From the NCBI GenBank assembly GCA_947631255.1, contig CANRKT010000001.1, positions 176,554 to 240,553 of the forward strand: DNA of 64,000 nucleotides. Direction: 5' to 3'. Shown here in pieces: positions 29,758 to 39,946 of the stretch. Position 1 is the first letter of the stretch. Every line of letters starts with the position of its first letter. The notes beneath the pieces were generated by a model. That model saw only the letters and a list, made by a program, of their open reading frames with translations. It did not search any database and was not told the DNA's origin. The stretch comes from an uncultured Enterobacteriaceae bacterium. Its GTDB lineage: Bacteria; Pseudomonadota; Gammaproteobacteria; Enterobacterales; Enterobacteriaceae. The position numbers and the translations under genes were made by a program.

Positions 29758-30803
29758 TGGATATGCAAAACCTGACGTGGTTGCACGGCAAACCATCAGG
29801 TAGCGGAACGATTAAAACCAGCCCGGAAGACTTTCTGGTAACCGAAGATTTAGGCTTTGGTCCCGACGGTGATGGTGAGCATCTGCTGCTCAGAATACGT
29901 AAAAAAGGCTGCAATACGCGTTTTGTGGCCGATGCTCTGGCTAAATTCCTGAAAGTTCCTGCCCGCGAAGTCAGTTTTGCTGGTCAGAAAGACCGGCATG
30001 CCATTACTGAGCAATGGTTCTGCGTGCGTTTGCCAGGGAAAGAGATGCCGGATATGAGCATCTTTACTCTGGAAGGCTGTGAGGTTCTGGAATATGCCCG
30101 CCACCGTCGTAAATTACGCCTCGGGGCATTAAAGGGAAATGCCTTTACTCTGGTACTACGCAATATCAGTGATAGTCATGACGTTGACATCCGTCTGCAA
30201 GCGATAGCAAAAGTCGGAGTGCCGAACTATTTTGGCAGTCAGCGTTTCGGCATCAATGGTAATAATTTGCAACAAGCGCAGCGCTGGGCACAAAGTGATG
30301 CGCCCCTGCGTGACCGAACTAAACGTAGTTTTTGGTTATCTGCGACACGAAGTGCACTGTTTAATCATATTGTTAGCACCCGACTGACAGAAAAAGAGGT
30401 TAACCAGGTTATTGAAGGGGATGCTTTGCAGCTCTCGGGCCGTGGTAGCTGGTTTGTGGCGACATCGGAAGAGCAAGATGTGTTGCAAGAACGTGTTGAT
30501 AGTGGCGAACTCTTAATCACAGCATCGTTACCTGGAGACGGCGACTGGGGTACCCAGGGCGCAGCTCTGGCTTTTGAACAAGCTTGTGTTGCGGAAGAAG
30601 CGGTTCTGTTAGGTCTGCTGAAGCGTGAGCGTGTTGAAGCAGCACGACGAGCGATTCTGGTTAAACCACAGGCGCTTCAGTGGCACTGGCAGGATGATAC
30701 GACTGTTGAACTTAAGTTTTGGTTACCTGCGGGGAGCTTTGCCACCAGTGTGGTGCGTGAACTCATTAACACGGGTGGGGAAGAGGTCAATATTTCGGAG
30801 TAA
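29757..30803 (+). CDS. truD: tRNA pseudouridine(13) synthase TruD
   Basis: TruD modifies uridine 13 of tRNA-Glu. It has 348 aa (E. coli 349). The catalytic aspartate is in [17 protein letters not shown] (near residue 80). Other family blocks are [30 protein letters not shown] and the C-terminal [19 protein letters not shown]. The ATG lies in the ispF stop codon (TGATG). In E. coli surE starts inside truD. Here a 261-bp non-coding gap follows, which is unusual. Confidence 0.95.
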   Translation: MDMQNLTWLHGKPSGSGTIKTSPEDFLVTEDLGFGPDGDGEHLLLRIRKKGCNTRFVADALAKFLKVPAREVSFAGQKDRHAITEQWFCVRLPGKEMPDMSIFTLEGCEVLEYARHRRKLRLGALKGNAFTLVLRNISDSHDVDIRLQAIAKVGVPNYFGSQRFGINGNNLQQAQRWAQSDAPLRDRTKRSFWLSATRSALFNHIVSTRLTEKEVNQVIEGDALQLSGRGSWFVATSEEQDVLQERVDSGELLITASLPGDGDWGTQGAALAFEQACVAEEAVLLGLLKRERVEAARRAILVKPQALQWHWQDDTTVELKFWLPAGSFATSVVRELINTGGEEVNISE

Positions 30804-31064
30804 CCCGTATCCAGCCTACCGACAGGTAATCAGTAGCAGACTTTTGATGCAGACAAGCGGAGAACCGTCCTTCCTCAGGATGTTATCCGCTTGTGTTAAT
30901 GTGCAAGGCCAGACTTTCCAATATATAAATATCATATCCTGTCCTTCCGGCGCTTGCGGTGGTGCATGTTGCACTGTTGGTTTAGAATGTGAAACCATTA
31001 AACCGGACAATAATTAGAGCTCTCATAACGGGATTAATTAAAAAAATAATGGGATGTTGTCTAG

Positions 31065-31826
31065 ATGAGAATTTTGCTGAGTAACGATGATGGTGTGTAT
31101 GCGCCGGGTATTCAGATATTAGCCAGCGCATTACGTGAATTTGCTGAAGTACAGGTTGTTGCTCCGGACAGAAACCGGAGTGGGGCGTCGAACTCATTAA
31201 CGCTTGAATCACCGCTACGTGCGACGACGCTTGCAAGCGGTGACATATCGGTTCAGATGGGAACGCCAACAGATTGTGTCTATCTGGGGGTTAATGCTCT
31301 GATGCGCCCAAGGCCCGATATTGTTGTCTCAGGAATTAACGCAGGTCCTAATCTTGGCGATGATGTTATCTATTCCGGAACAGTTGCAGCCGCAATGGAA
31401 GGTCGCCATCTCGGATTTCCGGCTCTGGCGGTATCACTAAACGGACATCAGCACTATGAAACCGCAGCGGCGGTGACTTGCTTCCTGTTGCGAGCTTTGG
31501 TTCGTGAACCGTTAAGAACCGGCCGTATTCTGAATATCAACGTACCAGACTTACCGCTTGAACAGATCAAAGGTATCCGTGTCACCCGCTGCGGTAGTCG
31601 TCATCCGGCAGATCAAGTGATTGCACAGCAAGATCCTCGCGGCAACACGGTGTATTGGATAGGTCCTCCTGGGGATCAGTTCGATGCTGCGCCTGATACA
31701 GATTTTGCCGCGATAGACGAAGGGTATGTTTCGGTAACACCCTTGCATGTCGACTTGACCGCACATCGTGCGCATGAGGTGGTCACCTCCTGGCTGGCAA
31801 AAGCCGGAGTAGAAACTCAATGGTAA
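31065..31826 (+). CDS. surE: 5'/3'-nucleotidase SurE
   Basis: SurE is a metal-dependent nucleotidase and exopolyphosphatase important in stationary phase. It has 253 aa, as in E. coli. The metal site is formed by [10 protein letters not shown] (Asp8, Asp9), Ser39 in [11 protein letters not shown] and Asn in [14 protein letters not shown]. The homotetramer arm [12 protein letters not shown] is present. It overlaps pcm by seven bases, the conserved surE-pcm-nlpD-rpoS order. Confidence 0.96.
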   Translation: MRILLSNDDGVYAPGIQILASALREFAEVQVVAPDRNRSGASNSLTLESPLRATTLASGDISVQMGTPTDCVYLGVNALMRPRPDIVVSGINAGPNLGDDVIYSGTVAAAMEGRHLGFPALAVSLNGHQHYETAAAVTCFLLRALVREPLRTGRILNINVPDLPLEQIKGIRVTRCGSRHPADQVIAQQDPRGNTVYWIGPPGDQFDAAPDTDFAAIDEGYVSVTPLHVDLTAHRAHEVVTSWLAKAGVETQW

Positions 31827-32446
31827 GTCGCCGCGTACAAACATTTCTCGATAATCTATATGCCCTGGGGATTAAAAGTGAGCAGGTACTTACTGCTCTG
31901 GCTCAGGTTCCGCGTGAAAAGTTTGTGGATGAAGCGTTTGAACATAATGTATGGGAAAATATGGCGTTACCTATCGGCTCTGGTCAGACCATCTCTCAAC
32001 CCTATATGGTTGCGCGAATGACCGAGTTGCTGGAGCTGACTCCCCAGTCGAGAGTGCTGGAGATTGGGACGGGGTCGGGTTATCAAACTGCTATTTTGGC
32101 TAATTTAGTTGAGCATGTTTATTCAGTTGAACGAATAAAAAGCCTACAATGGCAAGCTCGACGTCGTTTAAAACAGCTTGATTTACATAATATTTCTACC
32201 CGACATGGTGATGGCTGGCAAGGTTGGCAGGCAAAAGCGCCTTTTGATGCCATTATTGTCACCGCAGCACCGTCAGAAATTCCAGTTGCCTTACTTGGGC
32301 AGCTTGCTGATGGGGGGATCATGGTGTTACCGGTTGGAGATGAGCAACAGGTATTAAAACGTATCCGTCGTCACGGAGACGAATTTTCAGCTGATACTAT
32401 TGAAGCGGTACGTTTTGTACCCTTAATTCGTGGCGAATTATCATAA
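31820..32446 (+). CDS. pcm: Protein-L-isoaspartate O-methyltransferase
   Basis: Pcm repairs isoaspartyl residues in aged proteins using S-adenosylmethionine. It has 208 aa, as in E. coli. The SAM-binding motif is [15 protein letters not shown] (about residues 77-91), preceded by [19 protein letters not shown], which lines the substrate site. [13 protein letters not shown] is motif II. The start lies within the surE coding region. Confidence 0.96.
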   Translation: MVSRRVQTFLDNLYALGIKSEQVLTALAQVPREKFVDEAFEHNVWENMALPIGSGQTISQPYMVARMTELLELTPQSRVLEIGTGSGYQTAILANLVEHVYSVERIKSLQWQARRRLKQLDLHNISTRHGDGWQGWQAKAPFDAIIVTAAPSEIPVALLGQLADGGIMVLPVGDEQQVLKRIRRHGDEFSADTIEAVRFVPLIRGELS

Positions 32447-32535
32447 ATTTGGCATCAGCAGTTGAGACGTATCAGGTACAACTGAGAAAAAACTGGCATG
32501 TTTTTCCTCTGCTTTTGTATAGTACTTTTATACAT

Positions 32536-32600
32536 ATATACCCGGTATCATTCGCGTTGCTTGCAGGTTAGCGCTGAAAGACTGAAGTATGCGGGTATAT
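32536..32600. repeat. Palindromic repeat copy between pcm and nlpD
   Basis: This stretch reads TATATACCCGGTATCATTCGCGTTGCTT at one end and CTGAAGTATGCGGGTATAT at the other. The ends are inverted copies of each other and resemble the ends of the repeat after relA. Confidence 0.6.
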
Positions 32601-32626
32601 GTCATGGTTTTTATTTTGGGGGATAC

Positions 32627-33760
32627 ATGAGCGCGGGAAGCCCAACTTTTTCTTTATGCCGGGGCCGGGTGGTAATGTTAACACTTGGAAGCCTGTGGTT
32701 AGTGGGTTGTTCTAGTAATAACACGCAAGCGCCGATCAGTTCCGTTGGCGATAATAATCATCGCACAAGTTCCTCTACCGGAAGCTTGCTAGTCACCAAA
32801 CCACCCACAATGACTTCATCAGTACCACAGCCTCAGATACAGCATATACAGCAACCTCAGATACAGAATGTACAGCAGCCTGTAATACAAAGTCAGTCAT
32901 CGCCTGTTCAGACGCAAGATGGTCGCATCGTTTACAATCGTCAGTATGGCAATATCCCGAAAGGAAGTTATACCGGAGGAAACACGTATAACGTTAAGCA
33001 TGGCGATACCCTTTTTTATATTGCCTGGATTACTGGGAACGATTTCCGAGATCTGGCGCAGCGAAATAATGTCGCTGCGCCTTATCACCTTGAAGTCGGA
33101 CAAACATTACAGGTTGTTAATGCATCAGGTGTTCCTATTACCGGTGGAAATGCGATTACTGCCGCGGATACACGTGATCAGGGCGCGATTAAGCCTGCTG
33201 TGCAAAATAGCAGCGAGATGGTTGCGTCTGGACCAACAATTACGTATTCTGAGAATTCAGGTGAAAATAAAGTTAACACGGGGTCGCCTAGTAATGGAAC
33301 TATGCTCCGTCCGGTCACCGCGCCGGTTACTGCGCCAGCTGTTAACAACTCCGAACCGACCGTCAGTAGTACTTCCAACAGTGCAGCGATTTCTTCGTGG
33401 CGCTGGCCTACTGATGGTAAAATTATCGAAAATTTTGCTGCCCCCGAAGGAGGTAACAAAGGGATCGATATTGCAGGTAGTAAAGGACAGGCTATCGTCG
33501 CGACCGCACCTGGGCGCGTGGTATACGCCGGTAATGCACTACGCGGTTACGGTAATCTAATTATCATAAAACACAATGATGATTACCTGAGTGCCTACGC
33601 CCATAATGATAAAATGCTGGTCCGGGAACAAGAAGACATCAAGGCGGGGCAGAAAATAGCTACCATGGGTAGCACCGGAACCAGTTCTACACGTTTGCAT
33701 TTTGAAATTCGTTACAAGGGAAAATCCGTAAACCCGCTGCGTTATTTACCGCAGCGATGA
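32627..33760 (+). CDS. nlpD: Murein hydrolase activator lipoprotein NlpD
   Basis: NlpD is an outer-membrane lipoprotein that activates the amidase AmiC at the septum. From the ATG at 32627 (GGGGGAT upstream) it has 377 aa (E. coli 379). The lipobox is LWLVGC. A Q/P-rich linker with repeated PQIQ-x-(I/V)QQP units follows at about 65-90, then LysM ([19 protein letters not shown], about 120-165). The C-terminal M23 domain has KGIDIAG in place of the zinc-binding HxxxD, so it is non-catalytic as in other NlpD proteins. Sequence inside nlpD normally carries the main rpoS promoter. Confidence 0.94.
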   Translation: MSAGSPTFSLCRGRVVMLTLGSLWLVGCSSNNTQAPISSVGDNNHRTSSSTGSLLVTKPPTMTSSVPQPQIQHIQQPQIQNVQQPVIQSQSSPVQTQDGRIVYNRQYGNIPKGSYTGGNTYNVKHGDTLFYIAWITGNDFRDLAQRNNVAAPYHLEVGQTLQVVNASGVPITGGNAITAADTRDQGAIKPAVQNSSEMVASGPTITYSENSGENKVNTGSPSNGTMLRPVTAPVTAPAVNNSEPTVSSTSNSAAISSWRWPTDGKIIENFAAPEGGNKGIDIAGSKGQAIVATAPGRVVYAGNALRGYGNLIIIKHNDDYLSAYAHNDKMLVREQEDIKAGQKIATMGSTGTSSTRLHFEIRYKGKSVNPLRYLPQR

Positions 33761-33821
33761 ATCGCAAAACATCTGCTTTTGTTTTTGTTTTTGCTTAGGG
33801 ATCACGGGTAGGAGCCACCTT

Positions 33822-34814
33822 ATGAGTCAGAGTACGCTGAAAGTTAACGAGTTAAACGAAGATGCGGAATATGATGATAGCAGCATTGAGGTTTTTGATG
33901 AAAAAGCCCTTGTAGATGAGGACTCCAGCAACGACGATATTTTGGATGACCAACTATTGTCGCAAGGAGCTAGCCAACGAGTGCTGGATGCCACTCAGCT
34001 TTATCTTGGGGAAATTGGTTACTCACCATTATTAACAGCTGAAGAAGAAGTTTATTTTTCTCGTCGTGCTTTGCGTGGTGATGTTGCATCACGTCAGAGA
34101 ATGATCGAAAGTAATTTGCGTTTGGTGGTTAAGATCTCCCGTCGTTATAGTAATCGTGGTCTGGCATTGCTGGATCTGATTGAAGAAGGGAATCTTGGTT
34201 TAATTCGAGCCGTTGAAAAATTTGATCCGGAAAGAGGGTTCCGTTTTTCAACTTATGCGACCTGGTGGATCCGTCAGACGATTGAACGGGCAATAATGAA
34301 TCAAACCCGAACAATACGTTTGCCGATTCATATAGTAAAAGAACTGAATGTTTATTTACGTACTGCACGTGAGCTTTCTCATAAGTTAGATCATGAAGCC
34401 AGTGCTGAAGAAATAGCGCATCAGCTTGATAAACCTGTTGATGACGTGACTCGAATGCTTCGTCTTAATGAACGTATCACTTCTATAGATACTCCACTTG
34501 GTGGTGATTCTGAGAAGGGGTTATTGGATATTCTGGCAGATGAAAAAGGTAACGGGCCAGAAGAGGCAACACAAAACGATGATATGAAAGAAAGCATCGT
34601 GAAGTGGTTGTTTGAGCTCAATGCTAAACAGCGTGAAGTATTAGCTCGTCGTTTTGGTTTGTTAGGTTATGAAGCTGCAACTCTTGAAGATGTTGGTTGT
34701 GAAATTGGCTTAACACGTGAGCGTGTTCGCCAGATTCAAGTTGAAGGCTTACGTCGTTTACGTGAGATATTACAATCACAGGGATTGAGTATCGAAGCGT
34801 TATTCAGGGAATAA
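33822..34814 (+). CDS. rpoS: RNA polymerase sigma factor RpoS
   Basis: RpoS directs stationary-phase and general stress transcription. It has 330 aa, as in E. coli. Region 1.2 has [21 protein letters not shown], region 2 has [37 protein letters not shown] and [17 protein letters not shown], region 3 begins [18 protein letters not shown], and region 4 ends with [36 protein letters not shown] lies before the ATG. It is intact, with no premature stop, unlike in many laboratory strains. It is convergent with mutS. Confidence 0.97.
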   Translation: MSQSTLKVNELNEDAEYDDSSIEVFDEKALVDEDSSNDDILDDQLLSQGASQRVLDATQLYLGEIGYSPLLTAEEEVYFSRRALRGDVASRQRMIESNLRLVVKISRRYSNRGLALLDLIEEGNLGLIRAVEKFDPERGFRFSTYATWWIRQTIERAIMNQTRTIRLPIHIVKELNVYLRTARELSHKLDHEASAEEIAHQLDKPVDDVTRMLRLNERITSIDTPLGGDSEKGLLDILADEKGNGPEEATQNDDMKESIVKWLFELNAKQREVLARRFGLLGYEAATLEDVGCEIGLTRERVRQIQVEGLRRLREILQSQGLSIEALFRE

Positions 34815-34831
34815 TAGATTAAAGCGAACAG

Positions 34832-34858
34832 GGCGGTGATTTTAATCACCGCCTTTTT
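34832..34858. terminator. Terminator between rpoS and mutS
   Basis: An 8-bp stem (GGCGGTGA / TCACCGCC, extendable through the A-T rich loop) is followed by TTTTT on the plus strand. It terminates rpoS and may also serve mutS. Confidence 0.8.
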
Positions 34859-34880
34859 CTTTTTCTGAAATCTAATCCGC

Positions 34881-37445
34881 TTATTTGGTCAGTTTTTTCA
34901 AACGGTAAATCCATTCCAGTGCCTGGCGTGGAGATAAACTATCCGGATCCAGTGCTTCCAGAGCTTCCAGCGCGGGTGAGGTTTCTTCTGCGATACTCAG
35001 CAGCGACATTTGTGTACCATCAACCTGACTGGCAGAAGCTCCCCCAGAAAGACTTTCCAGTTCGCGCAGTTTTTGCCGTGCGCGTTTAATAACATCTTTT
35101 GGCACGCCGGCCAGTGCAGCTACTGCCAGACCATAACTTTTACTGGCTGCGCCATCTTGCACACTGTGCATAAAGGCAATCGTCTCGCCGTGTTCAACGG
35201 CATCCAGATGCACATTTATCACACCTTCCATTTTTTCTGACAGTGTCGTCAGTTCAAAGTAGTGGGTGGCAAATAACGTCAGGGCCTTAATACGGTTTGT
35301 CAGATTTTCCACACAAGCCCAGGCCAGAGATAAACCATCATAGGTTGAGGTCCCTCGTCCTATCTCATCCATCAGCACCAGGCTATGTTCGGTAGCATTA
35401 TGCAAGATATTTGCTGTTTCCGTCATCTCTACCATAAAGGTTGAGCGGCCAGAGGCCAGGTCATCCGCAGCACCGACACGGGTAAAAATTCTGTCTACCG
35501 GGCCAATCTCAGCTTGTTCAGCAGGTACAAAACTACCGATATAGCTTAGCAGCACAATCAGCGCTGTTTGTCGCATATAGGTACTTTTACCGCCCATATT
35601 AGGACCCGTGATGATCAGCATTCTGCGCTGTGGCGACAAATTCAGTGGGTTAGCAATAAAGGGTTCGCTAAGGACTTGTTCAACAACAGGATGACGAGCT
35701 TCAACCAGTTTAATGCCTGGCTTGTCGGTAAATACCGGGCAGCTATAATTCAGCGCATCGGCACGTTCAGCCAGGTTAACCAGAACGTCCAGCTCAGCCA
35801 GCGCAGCGGCACTTTTTTGCAAGGCTTCCAGATGGGGAAGTAACAAGTCAAATAACTGCTCGTATAACTGTTTTTCCAGCGCCAGCGCTTTGCCTTTCGA
35901 GGTCAGAACTTTATCTTCGTACTCTTTCAGCTCAGGAATAATATAGCGTTCAGCATTTTTCAGTGTTTGTCTGCGAACATAATGGATCGGCACCTGATGA
36001 CTCTGCCCACGGCTGACCTGAATATAGTAGCCGTGAATAGCATTGAAGCCGATTTTTAAGGTGTCCAGCCCCAGTTTTTCGCGCTCACGAATTTCCAGAC
36101 GATCAAGATAATCCGTGGCACCATCGGCCAGCGCCCGCCATTCATCCAGCTCTTCATGATAACCAGGAGCAATAACGCCGCCATCACGGATCAGTACAGG
36201 AGGCGTTTCAATAATGGCTCGTTCAAGCAGCTCACGTAGTTCGGTAAACTCGCCCATCTGCTGGCGTAATGCTTGTACGGATGCTGGTTCAATCTCCGTC
36301 AGCACGCTATTTAACAGCGGTAATTGCTGGAAGGCATAACGCATACGTGCCAGGTCACGTGGCCGTGCAGTACGTAATGCCAGGCGCGCCAGGATACGTT
36401 CGAGATCTCCAACCTGACGCAGGGTCGGCTGAATTTCACTACTGTGATCTTGCAAGGCAGTAATGGCTTGCTGACGCTGAGTTAAAATATTGATATTACG
36501 CACTGGTGAGTGAAGCCAGCGCTTTAACATCCGGCTGCCCATGGGGGTCACGGTTCTGTCGAGTATTGAGGCCAGCGTATTATCCGTGCCTCCTGACAGA
36601 TTCTGGGTGATTTCGAGGTTACGGCGCGTTGCAGCATCCATAATAATGCTGTCTTGCTGGCGCTCCATCATCACCGAACGAATATGGGGCAGGGCGGTAC
36701 GCTGAGTATCTTTGACATACTGAAGTAAACAGCCGGCAGCACAAAGAGCATGGTGGGCATTTTCCACACCAAATCCAGTCAGATCGCGAGTGCCAAATTG
36801 CAGGATCAGTTGCTGACGAGCAGTCTCAATTTCAAATTCCCATAACGGACGGCGACGCAATCCACGACGCCCTTCAATCAAACTCATCTCAGCAAAGTTT
36901 TCGGCATACAGCAGTTCAGCGGGATTCGTGCGCTGTAATTCGGCTGCCATGGTTTCTCTGTCTTGCGGCTCAGTCAGTAAAAAACGACCTGAGCTAATAT
37001 CCAGCGTCGCGTAGCCAAAACCATTCTGAGTATGCCAGATAGCCGCTAACAGATTGTCCTGACGCTCTTGCAGCAATGCTTCATCGCTGATGGTGCCCGG
37101 CGTTACAATACGCAGTACTTTACGCTCAACCGGGCCTTTACTGGTCGCCGGATCGCCCACTTGTTCACAGATGGCGACTGACTCACCCTGTTGTACCAGT
37201 TTTGCCAGATAGTTATCCGCTGCATGATGCGGGATCCCTGCCATCGGAATCGGCTCACCCGCAGAAGAGCCGCGCTTAGTCAGAGAGATATCGAGTAACT
37301 GCGATGCCCGTTTCGCATCATCATAAAACAGCTCATAGAAGTCACCCATCCGATAAAACAGCAGGATATCGGGATGCTCGGCTTTCAGACGCAAGTACTG
37401 CTGCATCATGGGGGTGTGCGAGTCTAAATTTTCTATTTTACTCAT
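34881..37445 (-). CDS. mutS: DNA mismatch repair protein MutS (5' end altered by an inserted element)
   Basis: MutS recognises mismatches and starts repair with MutL. It has 854 aa (E. coli 853). The mismatch-binding Phe36 and Glu38 are in [11 protein letters not shown]. The ATPase has Walker [14 protein letters not shown] (about 615-627), Walker [17 protein letters not shown], and the C-terminal tetramer helix. The protein looks fully functional. Codons about 5-15 form one copy of a 31-bp direct repeat; the other copy, with a different start ([14 protein letters not shown]), lies 2.5 kb away. The first few codons and the promoter of the present gene therefore come from the inserted element. 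Confidence 0.96.
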   Translation of the reverse strand: MSKIENLDSHTPMMQQYLRLKAEHPDILLFYRMGDFYELFYDDAKRASQLLDISLTKRGSSAGEPIPMAGIPHHAADNYLAKLVQQGESVAICEQVGDPATSKGPVERKVLRIVTPGTISDEALLQERQDNLLAAIWHTQNGFGYATLDISSGRFLLTEPQDRETMAAELQRTNPAELLYAENFAEMSLIEGRRGLRRRPLWEFEIETARQQLILQFGTRDLTGFGVENAHHALCAAGCLLQYVKDTQRTALPHIRSVMMERQQDSIIMDAATRRNLEITQNLSGGTDNTLASILDRTVTPMGSRMLKRWLHSPVRNINILTQRQQAITALQDHSSEIQPTLRQVGDLERILARLALRTARPRDLARMRYAFQQLPLLNSVLTEIEPASVQALRQQMGEFTELRELLERAIIETPPVLIRDGGVIAPGYHEELDEWRALADGATDYLDRLEIREREKLGLDTLKIGFNAIHGYYIQVSRGQSHQVPIHYVRRQTLKNAERYIIPELKEYEDKVLTSKGKALALEKQLYEQLFDLLLPHLEALQKSAAALAELDVLVNLAERADALNYSCPVFTDKPGIKLVEARHPVVEQVLSEPFIANPLNLSPQRRMLIITGPNMGGKSTYMRQTALIVLLSYIGSFVPAEQAEIGPVDRIFTRVGAADDLASGRSTFMVEMTETANILHNATEHSLVLMDEIGRGTSTYDGLSLAWACVENLTNRIKALTLFATHYFELTTLSEKMEGVINVHLDAVEHGETIAFMHSVQDGAASKSYGLAVAALAGVPKDVIKRARQKLRELESLSGGASASQVDGTQMSLLSIAEETSPALEALEALDPDSLSPRQALEWIYRLKKLTK
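37402..37432. repeat. Direct repeat (att site) inside the mutS 5' end
   Basis: This 31-bp sequence, from TGCATCATGG to TCTAAATTTT on the plus strand, is identical to 39897-39927. It covers mutS codons about 5-15. I read the pair as attL and attR of the integrated element. Confidence 0.85.
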
Positions 37446-37588
37446 CAGCTTATAATGTCCATTTAATTGTTTTTTAATGAGTTAGTGATATTTATTGTTC
37501 TCATTAAGTTTCACGTTGTCTCATCGAATCTCATGAAATCCTACATTTCGTTTAATCAATACGCAGCAAGCATGATAACGGAGTATTT

Positions 37589-38029
37589 ATGGCAGGAAAA
37601 CAAGAGGCAAAGCCACTCTCATTTAAAGCGATAGAAAGGATGAAGCCAAGCGACAAAGATAAAGATAAAGCGGATGTCGGCGAAAATCGTGGCTTACGTA
37701 TCTCATGCGGCGTTACCGGGGTTAAGTCTTTTTTCTACCGCCACACGAGTCCTCTGACAGGTAAACTTACTCAGGTTAAAATCGGCAATTTTCCACAGAC
37801 ATCTCTATCGGTCATACGTACTAAACTCAACGAGTTAAAACTTCTCCGTCAGGATGGTCGGTGTCCTGCTTCTGAACTCAAGCAAGATAAACTCCAGCGT
37901 GCGATTGAAGCTGAACAGGCTAAGATCCCTGAATTGACCATACAGGGATTAGTTGAACTGTATCTTACTGAACGTATTGAGGATCGTAAAACTGTAAGTA
38001 TCCCAGCTTTAGTTCCACGCACTTTTTGA
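37589..38029 (+). pseudogene. int: P4-type tyrosine integrase, truncated by an IS3 element
   Basis: The first ~137 residues form the N-terminal arm-binding DUF4102 domain of P4-type integrases (GLRISCGVTGVKSFFYRHTSP, TQVKIGNFPQTSLSVIRTKL) and the beginning of the core-binding domain (IPELTIQGLVELYLTERIED). The frame then runs into the end of an IS element and stops. No catalytic domain (R...HxxR...Y) is present on the other side. ACGGAG precedes the ATG. It is divergent from mutS with 143 bp between. Confidence 0.8.
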
Positions 38030-38626
38030 GATCCCCGGTTTCTCAGCCATCAGCCGATATTCTTCCGGCGTCAGGGTGTTCAGGGATCCATGAGGCCGCT
38101 CACTGTTGTATTCATTCAGCCAGCGCTCCGTGATTTCCCGTACTTCATTCAGCGTTCTGAACAGATAAAAATCCAGTATTTCGGTCCGGTACGTTCGGTT
38201 AAACCGTACTATAAACGCGTTCTGTGTTGGCTTGCCCGGCTTGATAAATTCCAGCATCACGCCATGCTCTTCGGCCCTTGCGCCAGAGTAATTGACACAA
38301 GTTCTGGTCCGTTGTCCACCCTCATCTTCACTGGATATCCACGGTTTGCCACTATCCTGTCCAGTACCCGGACGACAGGCTGTGCCGGGATATTCAGGTC
38401 AATTTCGATAGCCAGTGCTTCACGGTTAAAATCATCAACGACATTGAAAGTTCGAAAACGTCGGCCACATGTCAGCCGCTTCCATACCGCCATATTTTGC
38501 CTTCCAGTTATAATAACTGGCTTCTGAAATGGCGGTCTCACGGCAAACATCTTTGACTGTTCGACCGGCTTCGACTGATTTCAGAACGGCGATAATCTGG
38601 TGTTCGGTGGATCGTACTTTACGCAT
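38009..38626 (-). pseudogene. Fused and frameshifted IS3 transposase remnants (OrfA start, OrfB end)
   Basis: From 38626 OrfA reads MRKVRSTEHQIIAVLKSVEAG through SYYNWKAKYGGMEAADM and then passes directly into the OrfB core RTFNVVDDFNREALAIEIDL, in another frame. The OrfA end and the first half of OrfB are missing. A second frameshift near 38270 separates RVDNGPELVSITLA from LEFIKPGKPTQNAF. The catalytic glutamate of the usual YIERFN block is replaced by valine (FIVRFN). The transposase cannot be active. Confidence 0.85.
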
Positions 38627-38684
38627 GGCGATCTCCTTCTGGGGACATATTCAGTATGTCGGAAGATCTCTAAAAGTGAATGGT
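38014..38684 (-). mobile_element. IS3-family element, internally deleted
   Basis: Imperfect terminal inverted repeats are visible: CCACGCACTTTTTGAGATC (from 38015) against CCATTCACTTTTAGAGATC on the other strand (38665-38683). The element is about 670 bp, half the usual IS3 size. It inserted into the integrase gene. No target duplication is evident. Confidence 0.75.
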
Positions 38685-38888
38685 TCTTTTTGCAGGAACA
38701 CTTACACTGCGACAGAGACAAAAAATAGGCCAATACTGATTTCACTGATCATAAACGATGTCGTAATAAGGTATCTGCTAAGGATGTTGCCCGTTTAGCC
38801 AATCGGTTCATATTTGATGTATTGCTTAAAGGGCTCGGTTGATCAGTGAGTCTTTGACGGGGCTTGATATGAATGCGCGCAGAAAGTT

Positions 38889-38897
38889 TGGTATAAT
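38889..38897 (+). promoter_or_regulatory. Extended -10 promoter of the 56-aa ORF
   Basis: TGGTATAAT is a perfect -10 hexamer with the extended TGn motif, 47 bp before the ATG of the small ORF. No good -35 is at 17 bp; TTGATA lies 22 bp upstream. Confidence 0.5.
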
Positions 38898-38943
38898 GTT
38901 GTGAAGATGTTTTCAGCCCAGATTATGCTTTTCAGGAGTAATT

Positions 38944-39114
38944 ATGAGCAACAACAAAAAAACGCAGGCAAGCTATGCTAAGCCGTCTCGTGCTGACATC
39001 GTTCGTTCAGTAGCAACATCTACGGCTGTTGAAACAGGGCAGTCCTCCGATAAGATCGAAGCTTCCCTTGAAGCTACGCGCAAAAAATTCGCTCATTTAC
39101 GTCTTGCTGTTTAA
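38944..39114 (+). CDS. Small protein (56 aa) converging on fic
   Basis: The ORF starts MSNNKKTQASYAKPSRADIV and ends KKFAHLRLAV. CAGGAG six bases before the ATG and an extended -10 promoter support expression. Its stop overlaps the fic stop codon on the opposite strand by four bases. Class I Fic toxins are neutralised by small antitoxins with an (S/T)xxxE(G/N) motif. This protein has STAVET (residues 26-31), which matches except for the last position. It is not similar to VbhA or YhfG as I know them, and known antitoxins are co-directional. An antitoxin role is only a possibility. Confidence 0.6.
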   Translation: MSNNKKTQASYAKPSRADIVRSVATSTAVETGQSSDKIEASLEATRKKFAHLRLAV

Positions 39115-39728
39115 TCCCTTCTTAATGCTTCTCTTACTAAGTGTCCCATCGGCTTGTAGTTCATTGAAATACCTGCATGGATAGCCGAGATATACTGGGT
39201 TTTGTTTTGCTCCCAGCTTTGATAATCCAGCGGTTTGTAACCTCCCTGAACGGCCATCACGTCGGCTAGCAGTCTTGACAAGCGCCCGTTTCCCTCTCTG
39301 AACGGGTGGATGAGTATCAACTCGACATGGGTGATGGCGATAGCGGTGGTGAGTTGTTCTTCGTCCATGCCGCTACACGGCGTGTATTGAGCCAGATACC
39401 TGATGTCGAATTCGTTCAGCAGTTTTGACAATTGTGCTGAAGGGGCAAACATAAACCCGCCTTTGCTGATATTGACCGCTCTTTCTTGTCCAGCCCACTC
39501 GTAGATGTTACCTAACCAGCGGCGGTGCCAGCTTTTTAGCATGGCTACGCTGAGTAGTCCTTCCGGGAACTGTTCTTCAAAAACGGACTGGTAAAGTTGT
39601 TCTAACAGGACAAGTTCCGCTTCATCCATCTCATCGGAAGCAGCGATACCCAGTTTATTAGCCAAAACCTGCTCGCCAGAGTCTCTTTCATACTGTCCTT
39701 CACTACTGGATACATGGTATCGGCTCAT
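39111..39728 (-). CDS. Fic domain protein (probable AMP-transferase)
   Basis: Fic enzymes transfer AMP (or other nucleotide parts) to target proteins. This 205-aa protein has the complete active-site motif HPFREGNGR (residues 141-149), preceded by AITHVELIL. The beta-hairpin flap region is ISKGGFMFAPSAQLSKLL (residues 87-104). No clear (S/T)xxxE(G/N) inhibitory helix is present in the protein itself, so it should need a separate inhibitor, or none. It lies in the mutS-inserted element and converges with the 56-aa ORF. Confidence 0.88.
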   Translation of the reverse strand: MSRYHVSSSEGQYERDSGEQVLANKLGIAASDEMDEAELVLLEQLYQSVFEEQFPEGLLSVAMLKSWHRRWLGNIYEWAGQERAVNISKGGFMFAPSAQLSKLLNEFDIRYLAQYTPCSGMDEEQLTTAIAITHVELILIHPFREGNGRLSRLLADVMAVQGGYKPLDYQSWEQNKTQYISAIHAGISMNYKPMGHLVREALRRD

Positions 39729-39874
39729 GGAGATGCCCTGTGTTATTAGAGGAGTGGAAAAACAGAGGGATTATAACGCTGGATGAGTATAACAAACAAT
39801 ATTCGTAAAATCAGGCAGTTACTAAGGTGCAGGTCAAAATATGGTTTTTATATTTTGGTGTAAAATAATCTTTA

Positions 39875-39946
39875 TTAATCAGTATTAACACACCAATGCA
39901 TCATGGGGGTGTGCGAGTCTAAATTTTTGTTGTCAGTCATCGACAT
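39875..39946 (-). pseudogene. Displaced original 5' end of mutS
   Basis: On the minus strand an ATG at 39946 (or 39940) opens [16 protein letters not shown], the standard amino terminus of enterobacterial MutS, and then runs into element DNA (HWCVNTD-stop). The shared part is the 31-bp repeat. This is the start of mutS as it was before the element integrated; the downstream gene now begins at 37445. Confidence 0.8.
39897..39927. repeat. Direct repeat (second att site), copy of 37402-37432
   Basis: The 31 bp are identical to the copy inside the present mutS. It marks the distal end of the element next to the displaced mutS start. Confidence 0.85.

Larger units (their letters stand above)
37433..39927. 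mobile_element. Small integrative element inserted in the mutS start
   Basis: About 2.5 kb lies between the two copies of a perfect 31-bp repeat. It contains a tyrosine integrase gene next to one repeat and divergent from mutS (truncated), an internally deleted IS3 element, a 56-aa ORF and a fic gene. The integrase position and the repeat within a conserved gene end are typical of site-specific integration. The other repeat copy is attached to a displaced mutS start. With its integrase broken the element is probably immobile now. Confidence 0.8.

Noticed and set aside
30625..31017. 130-codon ORF overlapping the truD end
   Set aside because: Most of it is an out-of-frame shadow of truD. The tail in the gap has many cysteines but no recognised motif.
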